A stretch of 37,396 nucleotides of DNA from Streptomyces purpureus. Its GTDB lineage: Bacteria > Actinomycetota > Actinomycetes > Streptomycetales > Streptomycetaceae. The stretch's first letter is position 1; each line of letters begins with the position of its first letter. This document shows, one piece after another, positions 7,619-15,045 of this stretch. A program made the position numbers and the translations under genes. The notes beneath the pieces are model-generated. The model had not been told where the DNA came from, did not search any database, and saw only the letters and a program-made list of their open reading frames with translations. Location of the stretch: positions 1-37,396 of the forward strand of contig NZ_BMQQ01000045.1 in NCBI RefSeq assembly GCF_014648195.1, read 5' to 3'.

Positions 7619-8905
7619 ATGGCCGATCCGAACGACCCGTATCTGATCATCTCCTCCGACTGCCACGCCGGGCTGCCCACCGAGCGGTACCGGCCCTATC
7701 TCGACGCCCGCTTCCACCGCGACTTCGACGACTTCCTCGCCGGCCGCGCCGCCCGCCGCGAGGCGATGACCCGGCTCGGCGTACGCAACGAGGCCTTCGC
7801 CGAGAAGTGGTTCAGCGACAACGAGGAAGGCCTGCGCGGCGGCTGGGACAGCGCCCAGCGGCTCAAGGAGCTCGACGGCGACGGGGTGGCCGCCGAGGTC
7901 GTCTTCCCCGACGCGGACGCCGTCGACAGCCAGACCGCGGCGCCCTTCGGGGTCGGGCTCGGCCTCTCCGGCGACCAGGACCCCGAGCTCGGCATGGCGG
8001 GCGCGCAGGCGCACAACCGCTGGCTCGCCGAGTTCGTCGGCGAGCATCCCGAGCGGCACTGCGGGGTCGCCCTGCTGCCCGTCACCGCGGACACCGACAA
8101 GGTCGTCGCCGAGATCCACCGGGCCAAGGAGTCCGGGCTCGGGGCGCTGATGATCCCCTCCATGTGGGTGGACAAGGAGCCCTACCACGACCGCCGCTAC
8201 GACCCGGTGTGGGCGGCCGCCGCCGAGACCGGGATGCCGCTGGTCACCCACTCGGGCGCGGCGCCGCGCGAGGAGTACGGCGACCACCTGGGGATCTACG
8301 TCTCCGAGGTGACCTGGTGGCCGGCCCGGCCGCTGTGGTTCCTGCTCTGGTCGGGTGTCTTCGAACGGCACCCCGGGCTGAGGTTCGGTGTCGCCGAGTC
8401 CGGCTGCTGGTGGCTGCCCAACCTGCTCTGGTTCATGGACCGGCTCTACCTCGGCGCGCACGGCGGCAAGAAGCTGTCGCCGTTCGCCGAGCTGAAGCGG
8501 CCGCCGAGCGAGTACCTGGACCGGCAGGTGTTCATCTGCGCCACCAACACCAAGCGGCGGGAGCTGGCCCAGCGCTACGAGATCGGCGTCGACAACATCC
8601 TGTGGGGCAGCGACTTCCCCCACCCCGAGGGCACCTGGCCCAACACGCGCGCGTGGCTGGCGAAAACGTTCCACGACATCCCGGTGGCGGAGACCCGGCG
8701 GATGCTGGGCCTCGCCGCCGCGGAGGTCTTCGGCTTCGACACACAGGCTCTGGCCCCGGTCGCCCGCCGGATCGGCCCGACCCCGGCCGACCTCGGCCAG
8801 AGCGCGGACCAGACGGCCGTCGAGGCGTCCTGGGCGCGCTCGCGCGAGGTGGGCCGGCACTGGCTGACCGACCACGACTTCCCCGTCCTGGGGGTGACCC
8901 CATGA
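7619..8905 (+). CDS. Amidohydrolase family protein (amidohydrolase_2 / ACMSD-like), copy 1
   Basis: 428-residue TIM-barrel metal-dependent hydrolase or decarboxylase. Metal and catalytic positions are readable: D14-C-H16 in SSDCHAG at the end of strand 1 (where many amidohydrolases have HxH or ExH), H211 in LVTHSGAA, and D332 with H335 in WGSDFPHPEG. This arrangement is that of the amidohydrolase_2 branch, which includes aminocarboxymuconate semialdehyde and related decarboxylases as well as hydrolases. It is paralogous to the next gene, sharing DCHAG, AHNRWLA, HPGL and WG(S/C)D(F/Y)PH blocks. Start ATG follows GAGGGGGCC. Its stop overlaps the ATG of copy 2. Substrate unknown. Confidence 0.9.
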   Translation: MADPNDPYLIISSDCHAGLPTERYRPYLDARFHRDFDDFLAGRAARREAMTRLGVRNEAFAEKWFSDNEEGLRGGWDSAQRLKELDGDGVAAEVVFPDADAVDSQTAAPFGVGLGLSGDQDPELGMAGAQAHNRWLAEFVGEHPERHCGVALLPVTADTDKVVAEIHRAKESGLGALMIPSMWVDKEPYHDRRYDPVWAAAAETGMPLVTHSGAAPREEYGDHLGIYVSEVTWWPARPLWFLLWSGVFERHPGLRFGVAESGCWWLPNLLWFMDRLYLGAHGGKKLSPFAELKRPPSEYLDRQVFICATNTKRRELAQRYEIGVDNILWGSDFPHPEGTWPNTRAWLAKTFHDIPVAETRRMLGLAAAEVFGFDTQALAPVARRIGPTPADLGQSADQTAVEASWARSREVGRHWLTDHDFPVLGVTP

Positions 8906-10143
8906 GTGACCGTTACACCGTCATCTCCGCCGACTGCCACGCCGGCGCGGACCTTCTCGACTACAAGCCGTACCTGGAGAAGCGCCACCACGACGACTTC
9001 GACGCCTGGGCGGCCACGTACGTCAACCCGTACGAGGATCTGCTCGCCGACACAGCGGACCGCAACTGGAACTCCGAGCGCAGGGTCACCGAGCTCGCCG
9101 CGGACGGCATCGTCGCCGAGGTCGTCTTCCCCAACACCATCCCGCCGTTCTTCCCGTCCGCCTCGCTGATGGCCCCGGCGCCCACCCGGGAGGAGTTCGA
9201 ACAGCGCTGGGCGGGGCTGCGCGCCCACAACCGCTGGCTCGCCGACTTCTGTTCGCTGGCCCCCGGCCGCCGGGCCGGCGTCGCGCAGATCCTCCTCAAC
9301 GACGTCGACGAGGCGGTGAAGGAGATCCGCCGGGTCAAGGCGGAGGGGCTGACCGGCGGGATCCTGCTGCCTGGCGCCCCGCCCGGCTCCGGTGTGCCCG
9401 AGCTCTACTCGGCCTCGTACGACCCGATCTGGGCGGTCTGCGAGGAGCTGGACGTCCCCGTGAACCACCATGGCGGATCGGCGTCACCACCGCTCGGCGA
9501 CGAACCGGCCGCGCGGGCGGTGTTCATGGTGGAGACGACGTGGTTCTCCCACCGCGCCCTGTGGCACCTGATGTTCGGCGGTGCCTTCCGCCGCCATCCC
9601 GGCCTGAAACTTGTCCTGACCGAACAGGGATCGGGCTGGATCCCCGGGGTGGTCGAGATGCTGGACTACTACCACGACCGGCTGGTCGCGGCGGCGACGA
9701 AGGCCGTCGGCGCCACGGCGGCCACCGCGGAGTCCAAGTTCGGCGCGGGGCTGGCCGCGTCGATGGGCCGTGGCCCCAGCGAGGTCTGGCGCGACAACTG
9801 CTGCGTCGGCGCCAGCTTCATGCGCCCGCACGAGGTGCCGCTGCGGCACCGGATCGGGCTCGACAAGATCATGTGGGGCTGCGACTACCCGCACGACGAG
9901 GGCACCACCCCCTACTCCCGCGAAGGCCTCCGCATCGCCTACGCGGGGCTCGCGCGGGAGGAGGTCGCGGCGATGGCCGGGGGCAACGCGGCGCGCGTCT
10001 ACGGCTTCGACCTGGCCCTCCTGGACCGGCTCGCGGCCGTCCACGGGCCGACGGTCGAGGAGATCGCCGAGCCGCTCAAGGAGGTCCCCGCGGCGGCGAC
10101 GAGCCCCGCGTTCGCACCGGGCGGGTCGGTCCGTGTCTGGTGA
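8902..10143 (+). CDS. Amidohydrolase family protein (amidohydrolase_2 / ACMSD-like), copy 2
   Basis: 413 residues, paralogue of the preceding protein. Key residues are D11-C-H13 (SADCHAG), H189-H190 (VNHHGGSA), D328 and H331 (WGCDYPHDEG). It differs from copy 1 by a longer middle insertion (about 80-105, rich in Pro and Phe) and by a different loop after the beta-5 histidine, so the two probably act on different substrates or form a hetero-oligomer. Start ATG at 8902 overlaps the previous stop (ATGA). Longer in-frame extensions upstream are shadows of copy 1. Last clear member of the TetR-associated operon; the VIT-like gene starts 24 bp later and may be co-transcribed. Confidence 0.9.
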   Translation: MSDRYTVISADCHAGADLLDYKPYLEKRHHDDFDAWAATYVNPYEDLLADTADRNWNSERRVTELAADGIVAEVVFPNTIPPFFPSASLMAPAPTREEFEQRWAGLRAHNRWLADFCSLAPGRRAGVAQILLNDVDEAVKEIRRVKAEGLTGGILLPGAPPGSGVPELYSASYDPIWAVCEELDVPVNHHGGSASPPLGDEPAARAVFMVETTWFSHRALWHLMFGGAFRRHPGLKLVLTEQGSGWIPGVVEMLDYYHDRLVAAATKAVGATAATAESKFGAGLAASMGRGPSEVWRDNCCVGASFMRPHEVPLRHRIGLDKIMWGCDYPHDEGTTPYSREGLRIAYAGLAREEVAAMAGGNAARVYGFDLALLDRLAAVHGPTVEEIAEPLKEVPAAATSPAFAPGGSVRVW

Positions 10144-10167
10144 GGGACGGGGTGAGACCCTCCCCGG

Positions 10168-10878
10168 GTGACTGAACCCACGCACGACGAGGCCCATGGA
10201 GGAGCACTCGGCTCACGCCTCAACTGGCTGCGGGCCGCGGTCCTCGGCGCCAACGACGGCGTCGTCTCCACCGCGGGCCTCGTCGTCGGCGTCGCCGGCG
10301 CCACCGACGACCGCGCGGCCCTCCTGACGGCGGGCCTGGCCGGACTCCTCGCCGGGTCCATGTCGATGGCGGCGGGGGAGTACGTCTCGGTCTCCACCCA
10401 GCGCGACTCGGAGAAGGCCGCCCTGTCCCAGGAGAAGCGAGAACTGCGCGAGCGGCCCGAGGCCGAACTCCAGGAACTCACCGACCTGCTGGCCGCCCGC
10501 GGCCTCTCCGCCGACGTCGCCCGCGAGGCCGCGGTCCAACTCACCGAACGCGACGCGCTCCGGGCCCACGCGCGCGTGGAGCTCGGCATCGACCCGGACG
10601 AACTCACCAACCCCTGGCACGCGGCCGCCGCCAGCTTCCTCGCCTTCACCGCGGGCGCGCTCCTCCCCCTCCTCGCGATGGTCCTCCCACCCCCCTCCGT
10701 CCGCCTCTGGGTCACGGTCCTCTCGGTCCTGGCGGCCCTCGCCCTCACCGGTTGGTACAGCGCCCGCCTGGGCGCGGCCCCACCCGGCCGCGCGGTCCTG
10801 CGCAACACGGGCGGCGGGGCGCTGGCGATGGCGGTGACGTACGGGGCGGGGTCACTGCTGGGGGCGGCGGGGGTCTGA
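10168..10878 (+). CDS. VIT1/CCC1-family transporter
   Basis: 236-residue integral membrane protein. The family signature LRAAVLGANDGVVSTAGLVVGVAGA occupies residues 17 onward (quoted only by its core GANDGVVSTAGL), followed by an SMAAGEYVSVSTQRD block typical of VIT1/CCC1 iron and manganese transporters. After a charged, Glu-rich cytoplasmic segment (about 70-140, the metal-binding domain region) come three hydrophobic helices to the C-terminus. Known members move Fe2+ or Mn2+ out of the cytosol. Start GTG 10168, with GGGTGAG about 11 nt upstream. It is only 24 bp after the amidohydrolase; a functional link to that operon is not evident. Confidence 0.9.
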   Translation: MTEPTHDEAHGGALGSRLNWLRAAVLGANDGVVSTAGLVVGVAGATDDRAALLTAGLAGLLAGSMSMAAGEYVSVSTQRDSEKAALSQEKRELRERPEAELQELTDLLAARGLSADVAREAAVQLTERDALRAHARVELGIDPDELTNPWHAAAASFLAFTAGALLPLLAMVLPPPSVRLWVTVLSVLAALALTGWYSARLGAAPPGRAVLRNTGGGALAMAVTYGAGSLLGAAGV

Positions 10879-10956
10879 GGGGCAGAGCACGGCGTACTGA
10901 TGACGTCCGTCGTTGGTGGAAGGTGCCAAAAGTTGCTGACAAGTCGTCTCGCATAC

Positions 10957-10969
10957 TTGTTGGTAACAA
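10957..10969. promoter_or_regulatory. Short inverted repeat upstream of the AGMO-like gene
   Basis: TTGTT-GGT-AACAA, perfect 5-3-5 arms, in an AT-richer patch 40 nt upstream of the ATG at 11009 and about 28 nt before its putative -10. It could be an operator or part of the promoter; no regulator gene is adjacent. Confidence 0.35.
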
Positions 10970-10996
10970 CGTCTAGCGGTGGCCGACGCCCGCCTC

Positions 10997-11002
10997 TACC
11001 GT
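10997..11002 (+). promoter_or_regulatory. Putative -10 box of the AGMO-like gene (leaderless)
   Basis: TACCGT lies exactly 6 nt before the ATG at 11009, identical in sequence and spacing to the box upstream of SURF1. This implies transcription starting at or near the ATG. The -35 is not recognisable. Confidence 0.45.
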
Positions 11003-11008
11003 GCTCGC

Positions 11009-11893
11009 ATGCCGAACCTGCCCGATGTCGTGCTCTGGTCCATACCGGCGTTCGTCCTGCTCACGGTCGTCGAGATCGTCAGCTACCGACTCCATCCCGA
11101 CGAGGACGCCGCCGGATACGAGGCCAAGGACGCCGCCACCAGCCTCGGTATGGGGATCGGCAGCCTCGTCTTCGACTTCCTCTGGAAGATCCCGGTCGTC
11201 GCCATCTACACGGCCGTCTACGAGCTCACGCCGCTGCGCGTGCCCATCCTCTGGTGGACGCTGCCGCTGATGCTGCTCGCCCAGGACTTCTTCTACTACT
11301 GGCAGCACCGCGGCCACCACGTCATCCGCATCCTGTGGGCGTGTCATGTGGTGCACCACAGCAGCCGCAAGTTCAACTTCACCACCGCGCTGCGCCAGCC
11401 GTGGACCAGCCTGACCTCCTGGCCGTTCTACCTCCCGATGATCGCCCTCGGTGTGCACCCCGCGGCCATCGCCTTCTGCTACTCGGTCAACCTCGTCTAC
11501 CAGTTCTGGATCCACACCGAGCGGGTCGGGAAGCTGCCCCGGCCCTTCGAGTACGTCCTCAACACCCCCTCCCACCACCGCGTCCACCACGCCTCCCAGG
11601 GCGGCTACCTGGACCGTAACTTCGGCGGGATCCTGATCATCTGGGACCGGATGTTCGGGTCCTGGGTGGGCGAGACCGACAAGCCCGTCTTCGGGCTCAC
11701 CAAGAACATCAACACCTACAACCCCCTGCGCGTCGCCACTCACGAATACGCCGCCATCGCGCGCGACGTGCGTGCCGCGACCACCTGGCGCGAGCGTGCC
11801 GGGCGGGTCTTCCGCGGGCCGGGCTGGCAGCCCGCGCCGGGTCCTGACGGCGGGGCCGCCGGGGGTACGCCCGCCGCGGAGCCGGCCGCGTGA
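11009..11893 (+). CDS. Fatty acid hydroxylase/sterol desaturase superfamily membrane protein, alkylglycerol monooxygenase-like
   Basis: 294 residues with about four membrane helices and the diiron histidine clusters of the superfamily: H100/H103/H104 (WQHRGHH), H113/H116/H117 (HVVHH), H169 (WIHTE) and H189/H190/H193/H194 (SHHRVHH). Usual automated naming would be sterol desaturase, but NLVYQFWIHTE, LNTPSHHRVHH, GGILIIWDRMFGSW, VFGLTKNINTYNP and the terminal RGPGW resemble animal alkylglycerol monooxygenase (AGMO), as far as I recall that sequence. AGMO hydroxylates the ether-linked carbon of alkyl-glycerols, releasing a fatty aldehyde. ATG 11009 is preferred over GTG 10979 because of the -10 box 6 nt upstream. 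It overlaps the lysoplasmalogenase-family gene by 4 bp, which supports a role in ether lipid turnover (inference). Confidence 0.85.
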   Translation: MPNLPDVVLWSIPAFVLLTVVEIVSYRLHPDEDAAGYEAKDAATSLGMGIGSLVFDFLWKIPVVAIYTAVYELTPLRVPILWWTLPLMLLAQDFFYYWQHRGHHVIRILWACHVVHHSSRKFNFTTALRQPWTSLTSWPFYLPMIALGVHPAAIAFCYSVNLVYQFWIHTERVGKLPRPFEYVLNTPSHHRVHHASQGGYLDRNFGGILIIWDRMFGSWVGETDKPVFGLTKNINTYNPLRVATHEYAAIARDVRAATTWRERAGRVFRGPGWQPAPGPDGGAAGGTPAAEPAA

Positions 11894-12552
11894 GCGCCCG
11901 GGCATCCCGGCTGCTCCTGGCCGCCTTCGCGCTCGCCGTCCTCGTCGACCTCGGCTCCCTCGCCGCCGGGGCCGAGCTCGGCCACCGGATCGCCAAGCCG
12001 CTGCTCATGCCGCTGCTCGCGGCGTACGCGGCCACCCGCGGGGCGCCCAGGCTGCTGATCGCCGCGCTGCTGTTCGGCTGGGGCGGCGACGTCTTCCTGC
12101 TCTCCGGCGCGGAGTGGGCCTTCCTCGTCGGCATGGGGTCCTTCGCCGCCGGACACGTCTGCTACCTCGTTCTCTTCGGCCGCGGCCGGACCTCGCCGGC
12201 CCTCGGCCTCGCATACGGCGCCGCGCTCGTCGGCACGGTCGCGCTGCTCTGGCCCGACCTCCCCGCCGAGCTGCGCGTGCCCGTCGCCGGGTACTCGCTG
12301 CTCCTCACCGCCATGGCCTACCGCGCGAGCGCCCTCGGGATCACCGCGGGCGCGGGCGGAGCGCTCTTCCTGCTCTCCGACACCCTCATCGCCACCGGGG
12401 TCGCGGACTGGCCCCAGCTCCCCGCCCCCGACTTCTGGATCATGCTCACGTACATCGCCGCGCAGGTCCTGCTCACGAACGGTGCGCTCGGCGGCCTCGG
12501 ACACGCCGCTGCCGGTGGCCAGGCGTACGGTGAAAGACGATCAGCCGTCTGA
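11890..12552 (+). CDS. Lysoplasmalogenase family protein (YhhN/TMEM86)
   Basis: 220-residue polytopic membrane protein, about eight hydrophobic segments. It shows the conserved YhhN/TMEM86 positions: K36-P in RIAKPLLMPLL, D67 in FGWGGDVFLL, and S163-D164 in LFLLSDTLIA, all within or next to helices. Characterised members hydrolyse the vinyl ether bond of lysoplasmalogens, giving a fatty aldehyde and a glycerophospho-base. The start is GTG at 11890, overlapping the TGA of the AGMO-like gene, so translation of the two is coupled. An 18-bp gap separates it from the alcohol dehydrogenase gene. The C-terminal 20 residues are hydrophilic. Confidence 0.9.
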   Translation: MSARASRLLLAAFALAVLVDLGSLAAGAELGHRIAKPLLMPLLAAYAATRGAPRLLIAALLFGWGGDVFLLSGAEWAFLVGMGSFAAGHVCYLVLFGRGRTSPALGLAYGAALVGTVALLWPDLPAELRVPVAGYSLLLTAMAYRASALGITAGAGGALFLLSDTLIATGVADWPQLPAPDFWIMLTYIAAQVLLTNGALGGLGHAAAGGQAYGERRSAV

Positions 12553-12570
12553 CAGCAAGGACCGCCCGCC

Positions 12571-13614
12571 ATGCGCGCCACCACCATTCACGGCCCGTTC
12601 GACATGCGCGTGGAGGACGTGCCCGACCCGGTGGTCCAGGAGGCCACCGACGCCGTGGTGCGCGTGCTGCGCGCCTGCATCTGCGGCAGCGACCTGTGGG
12701 CGTACAGGGGTGAATCGGCCCGGCAGCCAGGTCAGCGCATCGGCCACGAGTTCCTCGGCGTCGTCGAGGAGACCGGCTCGGACGTGTCCGGTTTCCGGCC
12801 GGGCGACCTGGTCGTCGCGCCGTTCGTCTGGTCCGACGGCAGCTGCGAATACTGCCGGGAGGGCCTGCACACCTCCTGCCCGCGCGGCGGCTTCTGGGGC
12901 TCCGTCGGCTCCGACGGCGGCCAGGGCGAGGCCGTCCGGGTGCCCTTCGCCGACGGCACCCTCGTCAGACTGCCGGCCGACGCCGTCTCCGACGACCGGC
13001 TGCTGACCGCGCTCCTCGCCCTCTCCGACGTCATGGGCACCGGCCACCACGCCGCGCTCGGCGCCGGGGTCGCCCCCGGCACGACGGTCGCCGTCGTCGG
13101 CGACGGCGCCGTCGGCCTGTGCGGCGTCCTCGCCGCGAGGCGCCTGGGCGCCGAGCGGATCATCGCGCTCGGCCGCCACCGCGCGCGTACGGACATCGCC
13201 CGCGCCTTCGGCGCCACGGACGTCGTCGCCGAACGCGGCGAGGCCGCCGAGGCCGCCGTCCGCGAGCTCACCGGCGGCCAGGGCGCCCACGCCGTGATCG
13301 AGGCCGTCGGCACCGAGCAGTCCATGCGCACCGCCGTCGCCATCACCCGCGACGGCGGCGCCATCGGCTACGTCGGCGTCCCGCACGGCAGCGGCACGGG
13401 CCTGGACCTCTCCACGATGTTCGACCGCAACATCGCGCTGCACGGCGGGGTCGCGCCCGTCCGCGCGTACATTCCCGAGCTGCTCACGGACGTCCTCGAC
13501 GGGACGATCGACCCCTCCCCGGTCTTCGACCTGACGGTCGGCCTCGACTCCGTCCCCTACGGCTACGAGGCGATGGACGGCCGCACGGCCCTGAAGGTCC
13601 TCGTCAAGCCGTAG
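12571..13614 (+). CDS. Zinc-dependent medium-chain alcohol dehydrogenase
   Basis: 347 residues, MDR fold. Catalytic zinc ligands: C38 (CICGSD) and H59-E60 (GHEFLG). The structural zinc lobe has C92, C95 and C103, but the third of the usual four cysteines is missing (G at that place), so the structural zinc may be absent or bound differently. The Rossmann loop VGDGAVGLCG (about 175) is followed by ALGRHRAR, where arginines after the second strand hint at NADP. Ribosome site AAGGA at 12557-12561, only 18 bp after the lysoplasmalogenase-family gene, so probably the same transcript. A fatty aldehyde or alcohol substrate is attractive in this context but is not shown by sequence. Confidence 0.92.
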   Translation: MRATTIHGPFDMRVEDVPDPVVQEATDAVVRVLRACICGSDLWAYRGESARQPGQRIGHEFLGVVEETGSDVSGFRPGDLVVAPFVWSDGSCEYCREGLHTSCPRGGFWGSVGSDGGQGEAVRVPFADGTLVRLPADAVSDDRLLTALLALSDVMGTGHHAALGAGVAPGTTVAVVGDGAVGLCGVLAARRLGAERIIALGRHRARTDIARAFGATDVVAERGEAAEAAVRELTGGQGAHAVIEAVGTEQSMRTAVAITRDGGAIGYVGVPHGSGTGLDLSTMFDRNIALHGGVAPVRAYIPELLTDVLDGTIDPSPVFDLTVGLDSVPYGYEAMDGRTALKVLVKP

Positions 13615-13664
13615 CCCGGCGGCAGGAGCGGCCCCACCGGCCCCACCTGCCCCACCCCCACTCC

Positions 13665-14957
13665 CTAAACCCACACCGCCTCGTCCCCGCCCGCCACCCC
13701 CGGCGGCCGGGCCCACTCCGTCGGTCCGTCCTCGTACCTGACGGGGGAGACGGCGTGGCGGAGGCGGCCGATCGGGCTGGGAGTTTCGCGGAGCCAGTCG
13801 CCGGGGTTGTAGCGGGGCATCGACGTGAGCCAGTGGGCCGTCTGAGCCAGGGCGAGGCGGATCAGACGCGTGCCGCCCTGGGCGGACTGCTCCGTCAGGG
13901 AGCGGAGGACCGCGGCCGCCAGGAGGTAGCCCGTGCCGTGGTCCAGGGCCTGGGCGGGCAGCGCGCCCGGATGCTCGGAGGTGCCTTCGAGGTCGGCGAT
14001 GCCGGTCGCGACCTGCACCAGGGAGTCGAAGCCGCGCCGCTCGCCCCACGGGCCGTAGTCGCCCCACGCGGACAGCCGGGCCACGACCAGGCCCGGCCGG
14101 ACCAGGTCGAACCGCTCCAGCGCTCCCGGGCGATAGCCGGTGACCAGGACGTCCGCTCCGTCGAGCAGTTCCTCGAACGTCCGCCGGTCCGAGGGGCGCT
14201 CCAGGTCGAGGGCGACCGTGCGTTTCCCGAAGTCGGTGTCGGCGTGCTGGTCGGGCAGCTCGGGGTTGTCCGGCGGATCGACCCGCAGCACGTCCGCGCC
14301 GAGCAGTGCCAGCGTCCGCGTGGCGACCGGGCCGGCGATGACCCGGGTCAGATCCAGCACCCGCAAAGGCCGGCCCGTACGCGCCCTCGGCGCGGCCTCG
14401 TCCAGCCGCTCCCGGGTCAGCAGCGGCCGTCCGGCGACCGCCGCACCCTGATCGTGCGCCGCCCACTCCTCGGCCGTGCGCAGGGCGACCGCCAGACCGC
14501 CCGCCGCGTACACCGCCCGCTCCACCTCCGCCGCCGTCCGCCCGGCGATCGCCGCCTCCGCCGCCGTGACGTCCTCGGCCGTGCCCAGCGCGGCGAGCAG
14601 CGCCGCCCGGTGGTGCGGATAGTTGGCGTGCGTACGGACCCAGCCGTCGGCCGCCCGCCAGAACCGCGACAGCGGCGCGAAGTTGACCGGCTGCCGCCCG
14701 TCGACCAGCAGGTGACGCTCGCTCACGAAGGCGGTCGCCACCGCCCCGTCGTCCACCAGGACCCTGCCCGGGCGCCCCGCGTGCTCGGCCGCCGCCAGCG
14801 CGCAGACCGCGACGGTGGCCCGGGCCAGGTCCATCACGGGCAGCCGTGCGGGCAGCAGCCCGGACGGTCCTCCGTAGGCCACCCGGTCCAGGAGGGCGGG
14901 ATCTCCGTCGAGAATCCGCCACAGCTCTTCCGTGCCCCTGCGTGCCGTCGTCTCCAT
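13665..14957 (-). CDS. CoA transferase family III (CaiB/BaiF-like)
   Basis: 430 residues. Family III CoA-transferases move CoA between acids through an aspartyl-CoA anhydride. Readable family blocks are LRVLDLTRVIAGPVATRTLALLGADVLRVD-type (here from about residue 205), KRTVALDLERP, LVTGYRPGALERFDL and DHGTGYLLAAAVLRSL. The N-terminal about 190 residues form a separate less conserved half with LPARLPVMDLA and VNFAPLSRFW, suggesting the duplicated, two-lobed type in which only one lobe is canonical. I use ATG 14957 (METTARRG) and reject the upstream 15014 start, because a CATAGT box lies 7 nt before it and the longer frame runs into the subtilase terminator. Substrate unknown. Confidence 0.87.
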   Translation of the reverse strand: METTARRGTEELWRILDGDPALLDRVAYGGPSGLLPARLPVMDLARATVAVCALAAAEHAGRPGRVLVDDGAVATAFVSERHLLVDGRQPVNFAPLSRFWRAADGWVRTHANYPHHRAALLAALGTAEDVTAAEAAIAGRTAAEVERAVYAAGGLAVALRTAEEWAAHDQGAAVAGRPLLTRERLDEAAPRARTGRPLRVLDLTRVIAGPVATRTLALLGADVLRVDPPDNPELPDQHADTDFGKRTVALDLERPSDRRTFEELLDGADVLVTGYRPGALERFDLVRPGLVVARLSAWGDYGPWGERRGFDSLVQVATGIADLEGTSEHPGALPAQALDHGTGYLLAAAVLRSLTEQSAQGGTRLIRLALAQTAHWLTSMPRYNPGDWLRETPSPIGRLRHAVSPVRYEDGPTEWARPPGVAGGDEAVWV

Positions 14958-14964
14958 GACCGGC

Positions 14965-14970
14965 ACTATG
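14965..14970 (-). promoter_or_regulatory. Putative -10 box of the CoA-transferase gene (leaderless)
   Basis: CATAGT on the minus strand, 7 nt before the ATG at 14957. This supports the shorter start and a leaderless transcript. Confidence 0.35.
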
Positions 14971-14989
14971 GCACCCAGTGCCACGCGAC

Positions 14990-15023
14990 GGGGGTCCGGT
15001 GTGACCCACCACACCGGACCCCC
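14990..15023 (-). terminator. Hairpin terminator of the subtilase gene
   Basis: Perfect 14-bp arms (14990-15003 and 15010-15023) with a 6-base loop ACCCAC, starting about 22 nt past the subtilase stop codon and just upstream of the CoA-transferase promoter. Confidence 0.8.
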
Positions 15024-15045
15024 GCCGTCTGCCTGGCCGGACGCG

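Noticed and set aside
14958..15014. Upstream start at 15014 for the CoA-transferase gene
   Set aside because: The extra residues (MWWVTPDPRR...) lie over the subtilase terminator hairpin and the -10 box, and lack a ribosome site.
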